64,000 nucleotides of DNA from Condylostoma magnum (Eukaryota > Ciliophora > Heterotrichea > Heterotrichida > Condylostomatidae), in contig CAKKTI010000042.1 in the NCBI GenBank assembly GCA_920105805.1, forward strand, positions 1 to 64,000. Reading direction: 5' to 3'. The position numbers and the translations under genes are program-made. This document shows, in pieces, positions 34,516-46,670 of the stretch. The notes below the pieces were generated by a model, which saw only the letters and a list, made by a program, of their open reading frames with translations, was not told the DNA's origin and did no database searches. Within the stretch, counting starts at the first letter, position 1. Every line of letters starts with the position of its first letter.

Positions 34516-37500
34516 ATGTAAGTGATAGTTTACGGAATCTACATGGTATGCTCTTTATTATTCATTATGTCCCTTTCAGGACTAAATAATCAAGGAACAG
34601 CTAAACGTGGCAATTTTTACGGGATATCTGGGATGACTTTAGCAATTTGTGCAACTATGTTTTTATCAGACTTTGCTAATAACTTCCTCTTATTCGGCAT
34701 TGCAGCTGGAGTAGGTGGGCTAATTGGGCTCATATTAGCCATAAGAGTAGATATGATAGCGATGCCTCAGCTGGTGGCAGCATTGCATAGTTTTGTAGGA
34801 CTTGCGGCAGTATTAGTAGGCTATTCCAAGTATCTAGAGACTAACAAAGAAAGCTTAATGGAATTAATTGAAACATTTATAGGTGTTTTTATTGGAGCAC
34901 TTACTTTCACAGGGTCTTTAGTAGCCTGGGGGAAACTTTAAGGTATTTTGAGATCATCGCCACTTATTATACTAGGATGGGGCAGACACTTAATAAATCT
35001 GTTAATAATTGTAAACTCATTACTACTTTGTGTGTGCTTTTGTTTAAAAATCTACCCTCTCTACGCTTTAGGACTAATGACTGTCTTATCTTTCATACTC
35101 GGATGGCATTTAGTAATGGCGATTGGAGGGGCTGACATGCCTGTAGTAGTATCAATGCTAAACTCGTATTCTGGATGGGCCACTTCGGCTAGTGGGTTTT
35201 TACTAGAAAACTAGCTTTTGATTATAACTGGAGCGTTAGTTGGGTCATCTGGTGCTATTCTTAGTTATATTATGTGTAAAGCCATGAATCGGTCGTTTTT
35301 TAGCGTGATAATGGGAGGATTTGGAGTTAGTTCGGGCACAATGCAGCCTAATGTTAGTGATAAGCAACCTATTGAAACAGACTGTGAGCAGTTGGTAAAG
35401 GAAATATAACAAGCAAAAAATATTGTTATTGTGCCTGGATACGGCATGGCTGTTGCTAGGTGTCAGCATGATACTGGGACTTTGGCGCAAGTTATGAGAA
35501 AAGCTGGGAAAAAGGTTAATTTCTGCATACACCCTGTAGCCGGAAGACTACCAGGACATATGAATGTACTGCTTGCAGAGGCTTCCGTACCTTATGATAT
35601 TGTATTGGAAATGGATGAAATCAACAAAGACTTTAAAGAGGCTGACATAGTATTGGTAATTGGAGCTAACGATATAGTTAACCCCGATGCTTTGAATAAC
35701 CCTAATTCTCCTATAGCCGGAATGCCTGTATGCGAGGTATGGAAAAGCAAAAGAGTTGTTGTGTTTAAAAGAGGAGCTGGTACTGGATATGCTGGAATTG
35801 AAAACCCATTATTCATTGAAGAGTGCACACGGATGTATTATGGAGGAGCTGATAAGTCAATTAAAGAGATTTTAAACAAATTAACTGCGGGAATGGATGC
35901 AAACCCTATTAATATACAAGTAGTAGAATAAAAGGTTGAGGAAAATTATATAAATGAAAAAGATATCCCTACTCCTACTAGAAGCATAGGAGTTCCTAAA
36001 GAAATATTTGCAGGTGAGTAAAGAATAGCAGTTGTTCCTAAGCATGTCAAAAAGTTTAGGCTATTAGGATTTAATGTTTATATAGAAGAAGGAGCAGGAA
36101 TCGGTGCTAATTATTTTGATTGTGATTATGAAAAAGAAGGAGCTATTATAGCATCTCATGAAACTGTCTGGTAGTAAGACATTATTTTAAAGATAAGACA
36201 AGCTGACTAATAAAAGGAAATTCCCTTACTCTAAAGCAAACAATATTTAGTAAACTATGCCTTCCCAGGCTAAAATGAGTCCTATTTCCAACAAATATGC
36301 ACTTAATACCCTGAATTAACTATTTTAGCAATGGATTAAGTTCCAAGAATTACAAGGGCCTAAAAGCTAGACTCACTTAGTTCGATGGCAAATCTTGCTG
36401 GATACAGAGCAGTAATAGAGGCCTTAACTCACTACAATAAAATTCCAAAACAACAAATCACAGCGGCTGGTAAAATTGCCCCTGCATAAATCTTTATAAT
36501 AGGAGCTGGAGTGGCAGGACTGGCAGCTATTGGGTACAGTAAGAGTATGGGATGCATAGTAAAGGTATTTGACACTCGGCCTGCTGCAAAGGAACAGGCT
36601 GAAAGCTTGGGAGCAGAGTTCCTAGAAATTAACTGTGCTGAAGATGGAACAGGGGTTGGAGGCTATGCTAAAGAAATGTCAGACAATTATAAGCAAGCCT
36701 AGAGCAAATTAACAATGGATACTGCGAGGGAAGTAGACATGATTATAACAACTGCATTGATTCCTGGCAGACAAGCACCTATTCTATTAACTAAGGAAAT
36801 GGTAAAGCAAATGAAGCCTGGAAGTGTTATTGTAGACTTAGCAGCTGAAATGGGAGGCAATTGTGAGTTAACACAGCCGGGAAAAGTTGTTGTTGAAAAT
36901 GGAGTAAGCATCGTTGGATATACTGATTTATTGTCTAGAATGGCACCCTTGAGCTCAGAATTGTATTCAATGAATTTATGGTATTTAATGGAGGAAATGG
37001 GAGGAGCCACAGAGTTCAAAGTTGATTTGGATAATGATATTGTAGGAAAAATGACTGTCATTAATGAAGGAAAGTTTACATGGACACCACCTAGTATACC
37101 AACTGCTCCTCAGGTAAAGAAGTAGGAGGTATAGGTAGAAAAATTAGAAGTAACAGAAAGTATATAAGTTGAGTATGAATCCACTTGCTCATAAATCGTA
37201 TCTGTGCTAGGATTTTGCTTTAATATTGCTCTTATGACGGGATTATTTGTACTTGTGGAAGTAGGAATCGGGGATAAATTTGCTAATTTGTTCCTTTCCT
37301 TTATACTTGCAATATTCCTAGGTTATTTTGTAATTTGGAACGTTGCCCCCTCTCTACACACACCTCTAATGAGTGTTACTAATGCTATATCTGGAATAAT
37401 TATAATTGGAGCAATGTTGGAGCTAGATGGACGCTCTAAGTTTTTCCTGAATGAATCCTCTTCTATTGGAGTTTCAGCTGTGTTCTTTGCAAGTATCAAT

Positions 37501-37557
37501 GTATTCGGAGGATTTTTAGTCACATACAGGATGCTAAGGATGTTTAAAAAGAATTAG
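34516..37557 (+). CDS. NNT: Proton-translocating NAD(P) transhydrogenase, permuted beta-alpha fusion
   Basis: 1013 residues. Domains run in the order beta membrane half, NADP(H)-binding dIII, NAD(H)-binding dI, alpha membrane half. Residues 1-300 hold multiple helices ([11 protein letters not shown]). dIII starts at [12 protein letters not shown] (about 306) with [14 protein letters not shown] and GANDIVNP. dI starts at [20 protein letters not shown] (about 487), with [20 protein letters not shown] and the Rossmann [17 protein letters not shown] (about 664). Helices close the C terminus. This order matches the Entamoeba/Eimeria type, not the alpha-beta order of animals. It makes NADPH from NADH using the proton gradient. 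The second codon is UAA (Gln), and UAA gives the Gln in GEQRIAVVP. Stop TAG 37555. Confidence 0.96.
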
Positions 37558-37565
37558 TTATTTAT

Positions 37566-38996
37566 TTAAGCTATTTTTCTTAAAATAAAGGCCTCTGTTT
37601 TACCCCATGTCATCTTCACAGTTGCTTAAGTTATCATTTCAAACTCTTTATTTTTTGGAAATTACTTCAATGTTATGAATCTTGCACCTTGTTTCATTTA
37701 CAAGGCTTTTTTATATAAGTCTACCATTTACTCATCAACAAAACATATGCTAGAGGAGAACACAACATCTGCATCACTTCAGTCTACTTCGTTTAGATCA
37801 CCTTATATTATATTGATTGGAACTAAAGGATATTCACTTTCAATATTAGAAATCAATTCTTAGGATAATCTGCATAATTCAGGCAAATATTCAACTCCTT
37901 TTGCTATACTAAATTAAGGAAAGAAGAGTGAAGCACATAATAAGCATTTTCCTGTTCCACTACCTAAATCCCAAAATACTTCTCCTTCAGTTGGATTGCA
38001 TATTTAAATCAAAGGAATCAAATGCATTAGTTCTACCTCTCCATATGTAAAATCAACCTTTTAAGCTATATTCAACCTTTCCCGTTCTTCTGTAGATATC
38101 AATCCTCCGTCTATTTCTTTAAAGATGTCATTGAAAAAGTTAAATTTTGGAAGAATTTGTTAGTCAATTAACTCAATTTCTTATATTTCTTACTTGCTTA
38201 GTGTTATCTCTATAGGACTTTCTTACAAATTTTAAACAGATAAATAACATTATTTATTAGTGTACTTCCATAGATCCGTATCAAAGCATAGAGCCAATGT
38301 ATCATAATCATCAAACGAAGTATTTTACATCTCTTCTTGTTCATAGTTAAGGTTCTTCATTATATTATTATCTGTAAAAATTTAAGGCATTAGAGATTAA
38401 TAAGGATCAATTATATAATAAAGTGATTATATCTTTTAAAAGTCATGATCCAATTAATCATTTCCAATACAAAATCTACAATTCTTTTCATTAGGAAACA
38501 AATAAGCTGAGCTAACAAATAATTTAACTTGGCCTCTTCCAGGATTACATTTTATTTATAGTCTGCTTAATCCTGCACTTTGTATTTAAAATTGAAAGTA
38601 TCCTACTTTATCAATCTAACCATTTCAACTTTCATCTAATTATATATGTTATGCTACTGGAGCTTGCTTCACTGTTAGTTTGCATCTGTGTTAGCCTTCT
38701 TTAAATGGAAAAATTCCAATATAATAAGTTCCTGGCCTAAAATTATCATCGTTTTTACTGAGAATGATTCTATTACTTCCAATTTGTAATGATTTTTTGT
38801 CAAAATTAGAAGTTGATATATTCTAGTCTTCATATTTCACATATAAATCAGTATCACTGTCATTTGTTAAAGGTTCGCATTCTATGCTAATCATCTTACT
38901 ATTATCTTCTACAATAACACTGAAAATTTTACCTGCGACGCCATCTAATTCACTTTCAACACTATTGCCTATCTCTATTGGCTAAATTGATGACAT
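37566..38996 (-). CDS. DOT1-fold SAM-dependent methyltransferase with N-terminal beta domain
   Basis: 476 residues from an ATG at 38996. Residues about 1-230 hold two all-beta segments resembling pre-peptidase (PPC)-like domains (DTDLYVKYEDQ, FRPGTYYIGIFPFKEG). Residues about 310-470 are a class I methyltransferase most like DOT1: YGEVELMHLIPLI, DLGSGTGKCLLCASLF (SAM motif I), KGVEYLPELCRLSQE, DADVVFSSSICF. DOT1 methylates histone H3 Lys79, but this gene lacks obvious nuclear or nucleosome-binding features, so the substrate is open. The stop is probably TAA 37566-37568, 8 bp from the transhydrogenase stop. Confidence 0.72.
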
Positions 38997-39101
38997 TTAT
39001 AATTTTGTAGTTTATTGTACTAGTATTAACCAAAAAATTTAGCATATAAGGTTAAAAAACCTCTATTTTAAATTATTTAATCATCCAAGTTTGTAAAAAT
39101 A

Positions 39102-40706
39102 ATGAAATATAATAAAAAATAAGACTTCTTAGACAATAAAATTACACAATTACTTAAAAATAAGAAACTGGCTTCTCAACTAAATACAATGAATATGAAT
39201 TCAAAGCCAAGACTTCTTGATTAAAAAAATACAAGAGTCGCAGGATACATTCCAATTTACAGATAAAAGATTCCTTAATCTCATTCATTATCTAGAATAC
39301 AATCTCCTGCTAGAGTTAAATTAGATAAGATTAAGTACAACAAGCTACATTTAAGGAAAAACTCTAGTTCTTTATCAAGGAATACAAAAATGAACAACAC
39401 AACCATTGATCACGAAAAACAAATTTCAAATTCAAAAAAAGTTTTAAGTAAATTAAGATACGCTGCTTTGAAAGCTAAAAGTGATGTATTCGAGCTAAAA
39501 AGAGATATATCCACATATGAGTATTAATTTGGTAAGTAGTTTAAATTGTAAAAAGTTATAATGAAGTTAGTCAAGCTTTCAGATAAATTGCCGAATACTT
39601 AATCATCATTTGATATAATTTACGACAATTAAAAGTAAGCTAATAATAAATTATTTGTTACATTAAGATAAGCAAACGATATTTATAATAGCTATTCAGA
39701 TGAAGAAATTTAACTTCCAAAGCAAATGATTAGAATAAACTAAGAGTAAAGAATATTCCAAAAATAAGCTGATTTGAATCTATTAACAAGTGGATTCATT
39801 TAAATTTCTGGACTAAACTGTTTGTATAAGATAAAGAGTGATAGGTGATTAACTAGATTTGAGATCTAAATAAATACTACATCTGGACTTTTCTTCTCAT
39901 ATAATATGAAAATAGATATTCCATCTTAAAACCCAAGAGAATTAGACATAAAAGAGTTCGTATATTAAAATCTCCTTTAAAAAGTTTACTTTTATTATTA
40001 GCCAATTAACAGTAGTATGACCTTAGAGTATAATTCCCAACATTATATTAGTTTTATAAATATAGTAACAGATGTAAAAGGATTAGGACTGACAAATATA
40101 GAAATTTTATAACATGATGAAGACGATAAAATACTTTTGAAATTAAATAAAAACTGATTTTAAATCATTACAAGGAAAAAAGAGCTTGAAATATAGGATT
40201 CTATCTTTACAGTTAAAATGAGTACTTTAGAGAGGAAAATAAGACAGCATTTAGTGTTTCATCCCTAAAAGAATTAACCTTTTTGAAATCTAAGCTAAAA
40301 TGAGAACTTTTTATATAGATTTAAGGAAAGGAAATCTAGGTTTTTAAATGATGCTTACTTGTAAGATGTATTTCATGGATACAACTTTACTACTGTTAAA
40401 AGTCTGTAATTTTACTACAATCCGACAACTTCTAAAGTATCCTTAAATTCATATAGTCCAGATTATGTTCAATTAACTATATCTCTCTAGAAAAGTAGAT
40501 CAAAAGGCCAAATCATGATAACACAAGGTGGAAATACATTAATGGAAATAACATCCGATTCAAGTTGATATAAGTTCATAAAAAGCCTTCAATTTACAAC
40601 TCTAACACGAAGCATAGTTACAATTATAACTAGCTTAGAACTAGGTCTAATTCTCCAAAAGATTTTCTACCAATGAAGTATAATTAATAAAATCACACTA
40701 AATTAA
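39102..40706 (+). CDS. Large basic hypothetical protein
   Basis: About 525-534 residues starting MKYNKKQDFLDNKITQLLK. The N-terminal 140 residues are Lys/Ser/Asn-rich and probably disordered. A helical region follows (VLSKLRYAALKAKSDVFEL). The rest is a long mixed alpha/beta region rich in repeated strand-like segments (FIQISGLNCLYKIKSDRW, LFFSYNMKIDIPSQNPREL, GQIMITQGGNTLMEITSDSSW). No family is recognised; similar layouts occur in ciliate cytoskeletal proteins. The stop is TGA at 40674 or TAA at 40704, the latter 1 nt before the ATG of the next gene. Confidence 0.6.
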
Positions 40707-40707
40707 T

Positions 40708-42729
40708 ATGTTTTAAAGCTGTTAATTAGAAATAGATTTTGATATTGAAGAACCCTTGGCAGGATTTGGAGTAGAAAGATCTGAGGAGGAATTAAACAGG
40801 TGATCTACTAATGAGTCCTATGATGATGTAGAAAAGGCACTTCATCTATTAGAACATGGGTATAATGAGTAAAAAGAATCTGTATTAGCTAATATCCCTC
40901 GGCTCTACTAGATTAATTAAAGTATTTTGTAATAACTCTGGGGAAATTTACCTACTTGAGAGGAAAATCTCCAAGTAATGGCAGGAAAGGCTTTACAATG
41001 CATTCTATCAACTAATAATCTTGATAAAAAGTATGAAGAAATTATTGAAGCAACTGTTACAATGCTAACAATGCTAACTCCAAGCATATCAGAAAGTTGG
41101 ATACCAGTTTTCAAACTTTTGTGTAAAAAGGCTCCAAGCAGGTTGCTTTAGAAACACTTTATTAGCTTTATTCTTATATAATAAGATTATAGCTTCCCTA
41201 TGAGAATGATGTATGCCCAGATGTCTGCTCCATTGATGTAAGCGTTGGGGTAGAACGTAAGTGACTAGTTTTTGGATAAGGTGATTACTCTTGCTTAGGA
41301 TGTTAATAATGACATAAGAGGACTAATGTGCAGATAAATGAGTAAAATATGCAGATCCTCCGAATAAAGCTATTTAAATGACAAGTTTACTCCTACTATT
41401 GAATAACTATTAAAAGATCATTCACCTTAGGTACAGCATCAAGCTCTGATAATGATTCTGAAAATAACTGATGTTATTAGGTTAAGATTTGTTAAAGAAA
41501 CTGTTGTAAAATTACTGTCATCATAATACTTCTGCAGTAGAGATTAAGCTATTAGGCTTGAAATAGCAGAGAATATAGGAGTTATAATACAAAAATTTAA
41601 GAAAGAATTAAGTAATGAGGAGTTTAAGTAGAGCTTGCATTAATGTTATCTATAGTTATGCAATAGTAGTACTAAAGAAATTCGCTTGTATGCTGCATAA
41701 AATTTTCCAGTGTTTTTGGGAGAATTTGGTGTATAAAATTTTGAGAAGAATTACAGTAAGATTTTTGACTCGCTTTGTAGAGACAATAGTACTAAAGTTA
41801 GACAGCAGTGTGCCAAAGCATTACCTGAACTAATAAAACTGATAGGATCTAAATCACCTTATCTTTCTAAATTAATTCGATGTTTGGCCTTTGATGTAAA
41901 AGTTTTTAACTTTATAATTCCCAACTTAGGCGTAATATTATCCACTATTCATGTAGATGATGAATTCTCAAAGCATATTGTACAGTAATTAAAACCAAAC
42001 TCATATTGGAGAAGTGTGCACTAGCTATTAGAATAAATTAGTGCAGTTTTGTATAAGTATGACATAATATTTATATAGGAATACATTTTACCTAATTTGA
42101 TGAACATAATGCACAATGCTGTCAAACCACTATAAATTAAAGCAGCTGAGGTCTATTTATAGTCAATGCGGAAGGTGTATTCAGCTGATAAACGAGACTG
42201 CATGTGCAAATAATTAATACAAGAATTTGCAGAGTCTCCAAGCTGCTTAAAACGATCTTTGTTTTTAGATTTTGCGATTTTATTTCAAAAGACTCATTCT
42301 ATAAGTTATTTTACAAGAAAAGTGTATCCTTATATAGTCTAATTGGCTAGAGATCCTGTTATTCAAGTAAAAATCGCATTTATAGTTCTAGCTCCTGAAA
42401 TAAGAAAATGCTTTAATAATATCCAAAACGCTGAGGAAATAAAGCAGATTTTGCATGAATATGCGAATAGTTAAGATAGAACAATAAGCTAACTTTCTTA
42501 GAAATCTCTTTAAGATATAGAAAGTCCATCAATTCAATAAGCAGTCAATCAATTAGAATTAGAGGAAAATTAGAAGCTGATGCACGAATAAGAGTAAGAA
42601 TTACACGATGCTCGATACCAACATGAGAGAAAACTAATAGCAGATGAAATAAGTGGAAGATCTAAACACACTGGGAAGGGAAAGAAAGGAAAGAGGAAAA
42701 GTGTTAAATCACAAAGCAAAATTAGATAG
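40708..42729 (+). CDS. HEAT-repeat protein, PP4 regulatory subunit 1-like
   Basis: 673 residues made mostly of HEAT repeats. Diagnostic repeats include STKEIRLYAAQNFPVFLGEFG and STKVRQQCAKALPELIKLIG, which resemble the PPP4R1/PR65 scaffold family that holds protein phosphatase catalytic subunits. An acidic N terminus (DFDIEEPLAGFGVERSEEE) and a charged helical tail rich in Glu then Lys (KHTGKGKKGKRKSVK) flank the solenoid. It would bind a PP4/PP2A-type catalytic subunit in the cytosol or nucleus. The exact partner is inferred from the family. Ends TAG-TAA at 42727, 23 bp before the next ATG. Confidence 0.72.
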
Positions 42730-42752
42730 TAAATAAAAGGGAGTTAATATAA

Positions 42753-44600
42753 ATGACAGAAGATATAATCATTGATCCGTTGACTTCTTTTCTTAATGAA
42801 AACTCCTAAAGAATTGATTAGACTGCATAGGAAGAAAAGAAGAAAGAAACAATAACGAAAATATTAGGCAAACAATTATTGCCTGGAGAAATTATTCAGT
42901 TTACTAGAGTTAATAGATCAGAATAGGATGAATATGTGCCTTGCGTCTACTTCGATCATCTTAAAGCCTCCTATGATATGAGATTTACCATAACTTCATA
43001 TAGAATTATTCTAGAGCCAGAAAATTATCAGCTTTACATAGAAAATCATATTAGAAGGGATTTTTTTGACATTCCTTTAATGATGATTAGAAACTTCGAA
43101 AGGGTTTAAGATAAAAGCTTATTAATGACTATAGAAATATTTACAAAAGATTTCAGATAGATAAGAATAGGATTTAATATACCAGATTACCATGAGTATA
43201 ACATATACCAATGTCTTGCATCAAGCATTTACTCCTCATATATTCAAAGTACATTTGCTTTCCATTATCAACAAAGGTAAAATGATTGATCAATAATAGA
43301 TGTACTAAGCGATTATAAGCGAATGAATATTAATTTTTAAGACTAAAACTGTAAGTTTAAACTGGTTAACAACTCAGTAGGGTAAATATGCCCAAGTTAT
43401 TATTCCTTTTTTATTGTTCCTTCTAAAGTATAACATTATTAATTAATTCAAGTTGCTGAATTCAGAACAAAACAGCGAGTGCCAGTACTTGCTTGAGCTC
43501 ATAAACGCACACAGGTCTGCATTTGGAGATCATCATAGCCCAAAACAGGATGAAAAACAAATCGTTCGTAAGAAGATGAAGCTTATATATCTCTTCTAGC
43601 AGAGTTTTCTATAAAGTAAGATATTCTGAATATTTTTGATGCTAGGCCGTATATTAGCGCTCAGGCAAATAGAGCAACAGGCGGAGGAGTAGAAAACAAA
43701 AACTATTATGAAAATATTGAACTAACTTTTCTATATATTCCTAATATTCATGCAGTTAGAGATGCATATAATGGAGTGTTCTAAGCTTATAATTCAAATA
43801 GGTTTTTGTCAGCTTTGGAAAAATCTGGATGGTTAGATTTACAAGCTAATTTACTAAATGGAGCAGTATAAATAGTTAATTCTATTATAAGCGGAACAAG
43901 TGTACTGATTCATTGCAGTGACGGGTGGGATAGAACCTCATAGTTAGCTTCTTTGTCTCAGTTGATGCTAGATTCTCATTACAGATCTATTGAGGGCTTC
44001 TGTAGTTTGATTGAGAAAGACTGAATTAGTTCTGGGCACTAATTTGCAAGAAGATATGGTTTTGCTAGTGCTAATTGATAAGATGACTAAAGATCTCCTA
44101 TTTTTACTTAATTCTTAGACGCTCTGTTTTAAATCATTAAATAATTTCCTACACATTTTGAATATAGTATTACTTTACTTCATGATTTAGATTACTATGT
44201 AAAATCTGGGCTATTTGGTAATTTCTTATGTGATAATCACCAAGAAAGATTAAAGAATAATGTGTTTGAGAACACTTAATCTATATGAGATTATATTATA
44301 AGTAATAGGTTGCAATACATTAATCCGTTTTACTAAGAAGGTTAGGATGAGATTATATTGCCAAATGTCTCTGTAAGGAGGATGGAGGTGTGGACGGAGA
44401 ACTTCTGTAAATGGATGCCTGACTTCTTTTACACTGCAATGCCTGATCTGAATCCAAGGATGCATCAGGAGGAGCTTATGAAGTTGCAAATAGGAGGCAT
44501 GAATATGTATAAGGATCTAATTATCGAGAAAGACAATAAGATTGCACATTTAAGACGAAGGAAGCTAGAAGGCCAAGGGTTTGAGTTATTAGAAAGTTAA
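42753..44600 (+). CDS. Myotubularin-type phosphoinositide 3-phosphatase
   Basis: 615 residues. An N-terminal PH-GRAM-like domain (LLPGEIIQFTRVN, ITSYRIILEPEN, IPLMMIRNFERV) is followed by the phosphatase domain. Conserved blocks: QRVPVLAWAHKRTQVCIWRS region, FDARPYISAQANRATGGGVEN, FLYIPNIHAVRDAYN, catalytic HCSDGWDRTSQLASL (Cys388, Arg394), then EGFCSLIEKDWISSGHQFARR with UGA as the conserved Trp. The CSDGWDR loop is intact, so it should be active on PI3P or PI(3,5)P2 at endosomes. The C-terminal 60 residues are a coiled coil (DLIIEKDNKIAHLRRRK), as in several MTMRs. Stop TAA 44598. Confidence 0.95.
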
Positions 44601-44641
44601 TATTGGTAAAACTTATCTTCAATAATAGTTAATATAATTAA

Positions 44642-45319
44642 ATGGAATTATCCAGCGAGAATTTAATCTTAGACCTAGGAAATCTCGCAGGTACTGATTT
44701 AAACCTTCAAGACGAAGATAACTTACACCAGACAACTCTATCAAATACCCGAATTCTTTTATAAAATATCTACAAATTAGAGAAAGATGAAGACGTTGAA
44801 GGAGTTTATTTCAAGCTACCATAACCAAGGATTATGCTCCCGAGAGAACTGGGTCCCCCTGAGCCTAAATCAATGACAAAGTGGGAGAAATTTAGAGTGG
44901 AAAAAGGACTGGGCAGGAGAAGGAAGAGGTCTCGATTGGTCTATGAGCCTCTAGTAGATGACTGGGTACCGAGATGGGGCCCTTACTCATCTAAAAAGAT
45001 TTAAAAGAAGCATGAGTGGGCAAAAGAAATCAAAAACGGATAAGACCCGGTGGAAAAGGAAGGACATGAAAGGAATATCCAGAGACTGAGATAAAAGGAA
45101 AATTAAATAAAAAATTAACTGGCTGCTTCACTAGAAACAAAGAGATCTAAAAGGGATTTAGACAAAGCTATGAAAATTGCGAAATCCTCAACAGCTAAAC
45201 TTGATCAGCCTATAAAGGTGAGAAAGCAGCCTAGATAACACAGAAATGCTAAAGATGAGAAGAATAAGAATATGGAGATTCTGGAAAGTGTTAGAAAATC
45301 ATCAGCTAGATAAATTTGA
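44642..45319 (+). CDS. RRS1: RRS1 ribosome biogenesis protein
   Basis: About 224 residues. The RRS1 core is clear: LPRELGPPEPKSMTKWEKF, then KGLGRRRKRSRLVYEP and DDWVPRWGPYSSKK, followed by basic helices (KHEWAKEIKNGQDP). RRS1 binds the 5S RNP assembly factor Rpf2 and is needed for 60S maturation in the nucleolus. The stop is TAA at 45311 or TGA at 45317-45319. The TGA would directly abut the TAA of the converging PP2C gene. 41 bp downstream of the myotubularin stop. Confidence 0.93.
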
Positions 45320-46537
45320 TTAACTATTCGGGCTAGTTTCCACTTGTTTTCTCATAGGGTTAGGGTGCTTGTTGATCTCAATCACTATACACGAAATATC
45401 ATCCACCATTACCCCTTCACTTTATGCCATTAGAATCCATCTTAATCTAGCTTCCTCACTCAAAAGTCTTGCTATTGAGACATTTCCCGGAGATATTGGC
45501 TCTTGCTGTGAACTCGATTCATACTTTCTATAAAACTCAACAAAGTTAATTGCCTCTCTACTAGTTAAAACATCCCAAACTCCGTCACTTCCTAATATAA
45601 TAAATTAATCACTTTAAAAGTCTAATTCATATTACCCTGTAATCGGGTCATTTATAACCCCTATATCTCTCGCACCAAAGTCCCCAATACTTCTTGACAT
45701 TGCTAAGCCTGGATAGTTTTCCCCTTTCTTCCATACACGATGAGGTCCGAAGTCAGAACCATCGTGATTATCAGATCTAGCAACTTGTCCTCCAGCTGAG
45801 TAAATTCTTAATAGCTCGTCCAATTACTCGGGTTTCTATGAAAAGGTTAATTAATTGATATATAAACCTTAGTCAGGGATTACTCTAAGTTCTTGTATTG
45901 GTTAAAGAGTAGGAAAATCAGAGTGAAATTACTCCTCTTACACCACTTTTACACTATTTTAATTCTTAGTAGCTAGAATTGCTTTGGAATCTCCAATATT
46001 AGCAATGTAAATGTTTTGTTTTATAAATAGGAGAAAAATACCCGTTGATCCAGCAGTTTAAGTGTTAATGTTTGACTTTTCTATGGATCTAACACAGTAT
46101 TAGCAAATCTTCTCTATTTGCTCATAGGGGTTTTACTTTATATCACGATAATGCTTATCTAGGTACTTCTCGGCATTCTTTTTGCATGATTCAGCAATTT
46201 TCTCGCCTTATTTCCCATGTCCGTCGAAAAGTACTGCTAGCCCCAGTTTGTTTTTAGATATAAATCCACAACGATCCTAGCAAACCTTTTCTGGTATTCC
46301 TAGTGGATTAATCCCAGGAAGTACACATTAGCTAATTTATATTGCTTTTTAATCAATGTAAACCTTTTTAGATTTCTATGATTTAGGCTTTGTATGATGG
46401 ATTTACATTTTATGCTTCTCTATTTTATTTTGCTTGTAGTGCGGAAACAATATTTCAGTCTTTGAGCTATAACGTAAGTTATTATAGTCAAATAGCTATT
46501 ATACTTCCTTTTACTATTTAGACCTGCAACTGCCCAT
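45320..46537 (-). CDS. Acylated PP2C (PPM) Ser/Thr phosphatase
   Basis: 405 residues from an ATG at 46537, starting MGSCRSKQQ (myristoylation/palmitoylation type). PP2C motifs are intact: LFDGHGKQGEKIAE (metal-binding Asp and Gly), TAGSTGIFLLFI, IANIGDSKAIL, then ELLRIYSAGGQVARSD, GLAMSRSIGDFGARDIGV, and ILGSDGVWDVLTSREAINFV with EGVMVDDISCIVIEI at the end. Mg/Mn-dependent phosphatase, probably bound to membranes by its lipid. It shows what an intact copy looks like compared with the remnant at 4190-4740. Stop TAA 45320-45322. Confidence 0.94.
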
Positions 46538-46670
46538 TTTTTAATTATTAGATTTGAGTGTTATAAAGATTATTGATGCCTTATAAATAAATGATGATAC
46601 TATATAAACTAGACGATTGAAAATATCGATAGTTCAACACATACAAGTGTTTTACATCCCTAACATATAT

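Noticed and set aside
35245-35532. Minus-strand ORFs opposite the transhydrogenase (also 35592-35828, 36699-37061, 37323-37523)
   Set aside because: Antisense shadows of a strongly conserved plus-strand gene, with no conserved texture.
34522-37557. Several short separate ORFs with bacterial-like PntB and PntA pieces, suggesting bacterial contamination or a broken gene
   Set aside because: They are all in one frame, split only by TAA/TAG. Read as Gln they give one complete eukaryote-type fusion.
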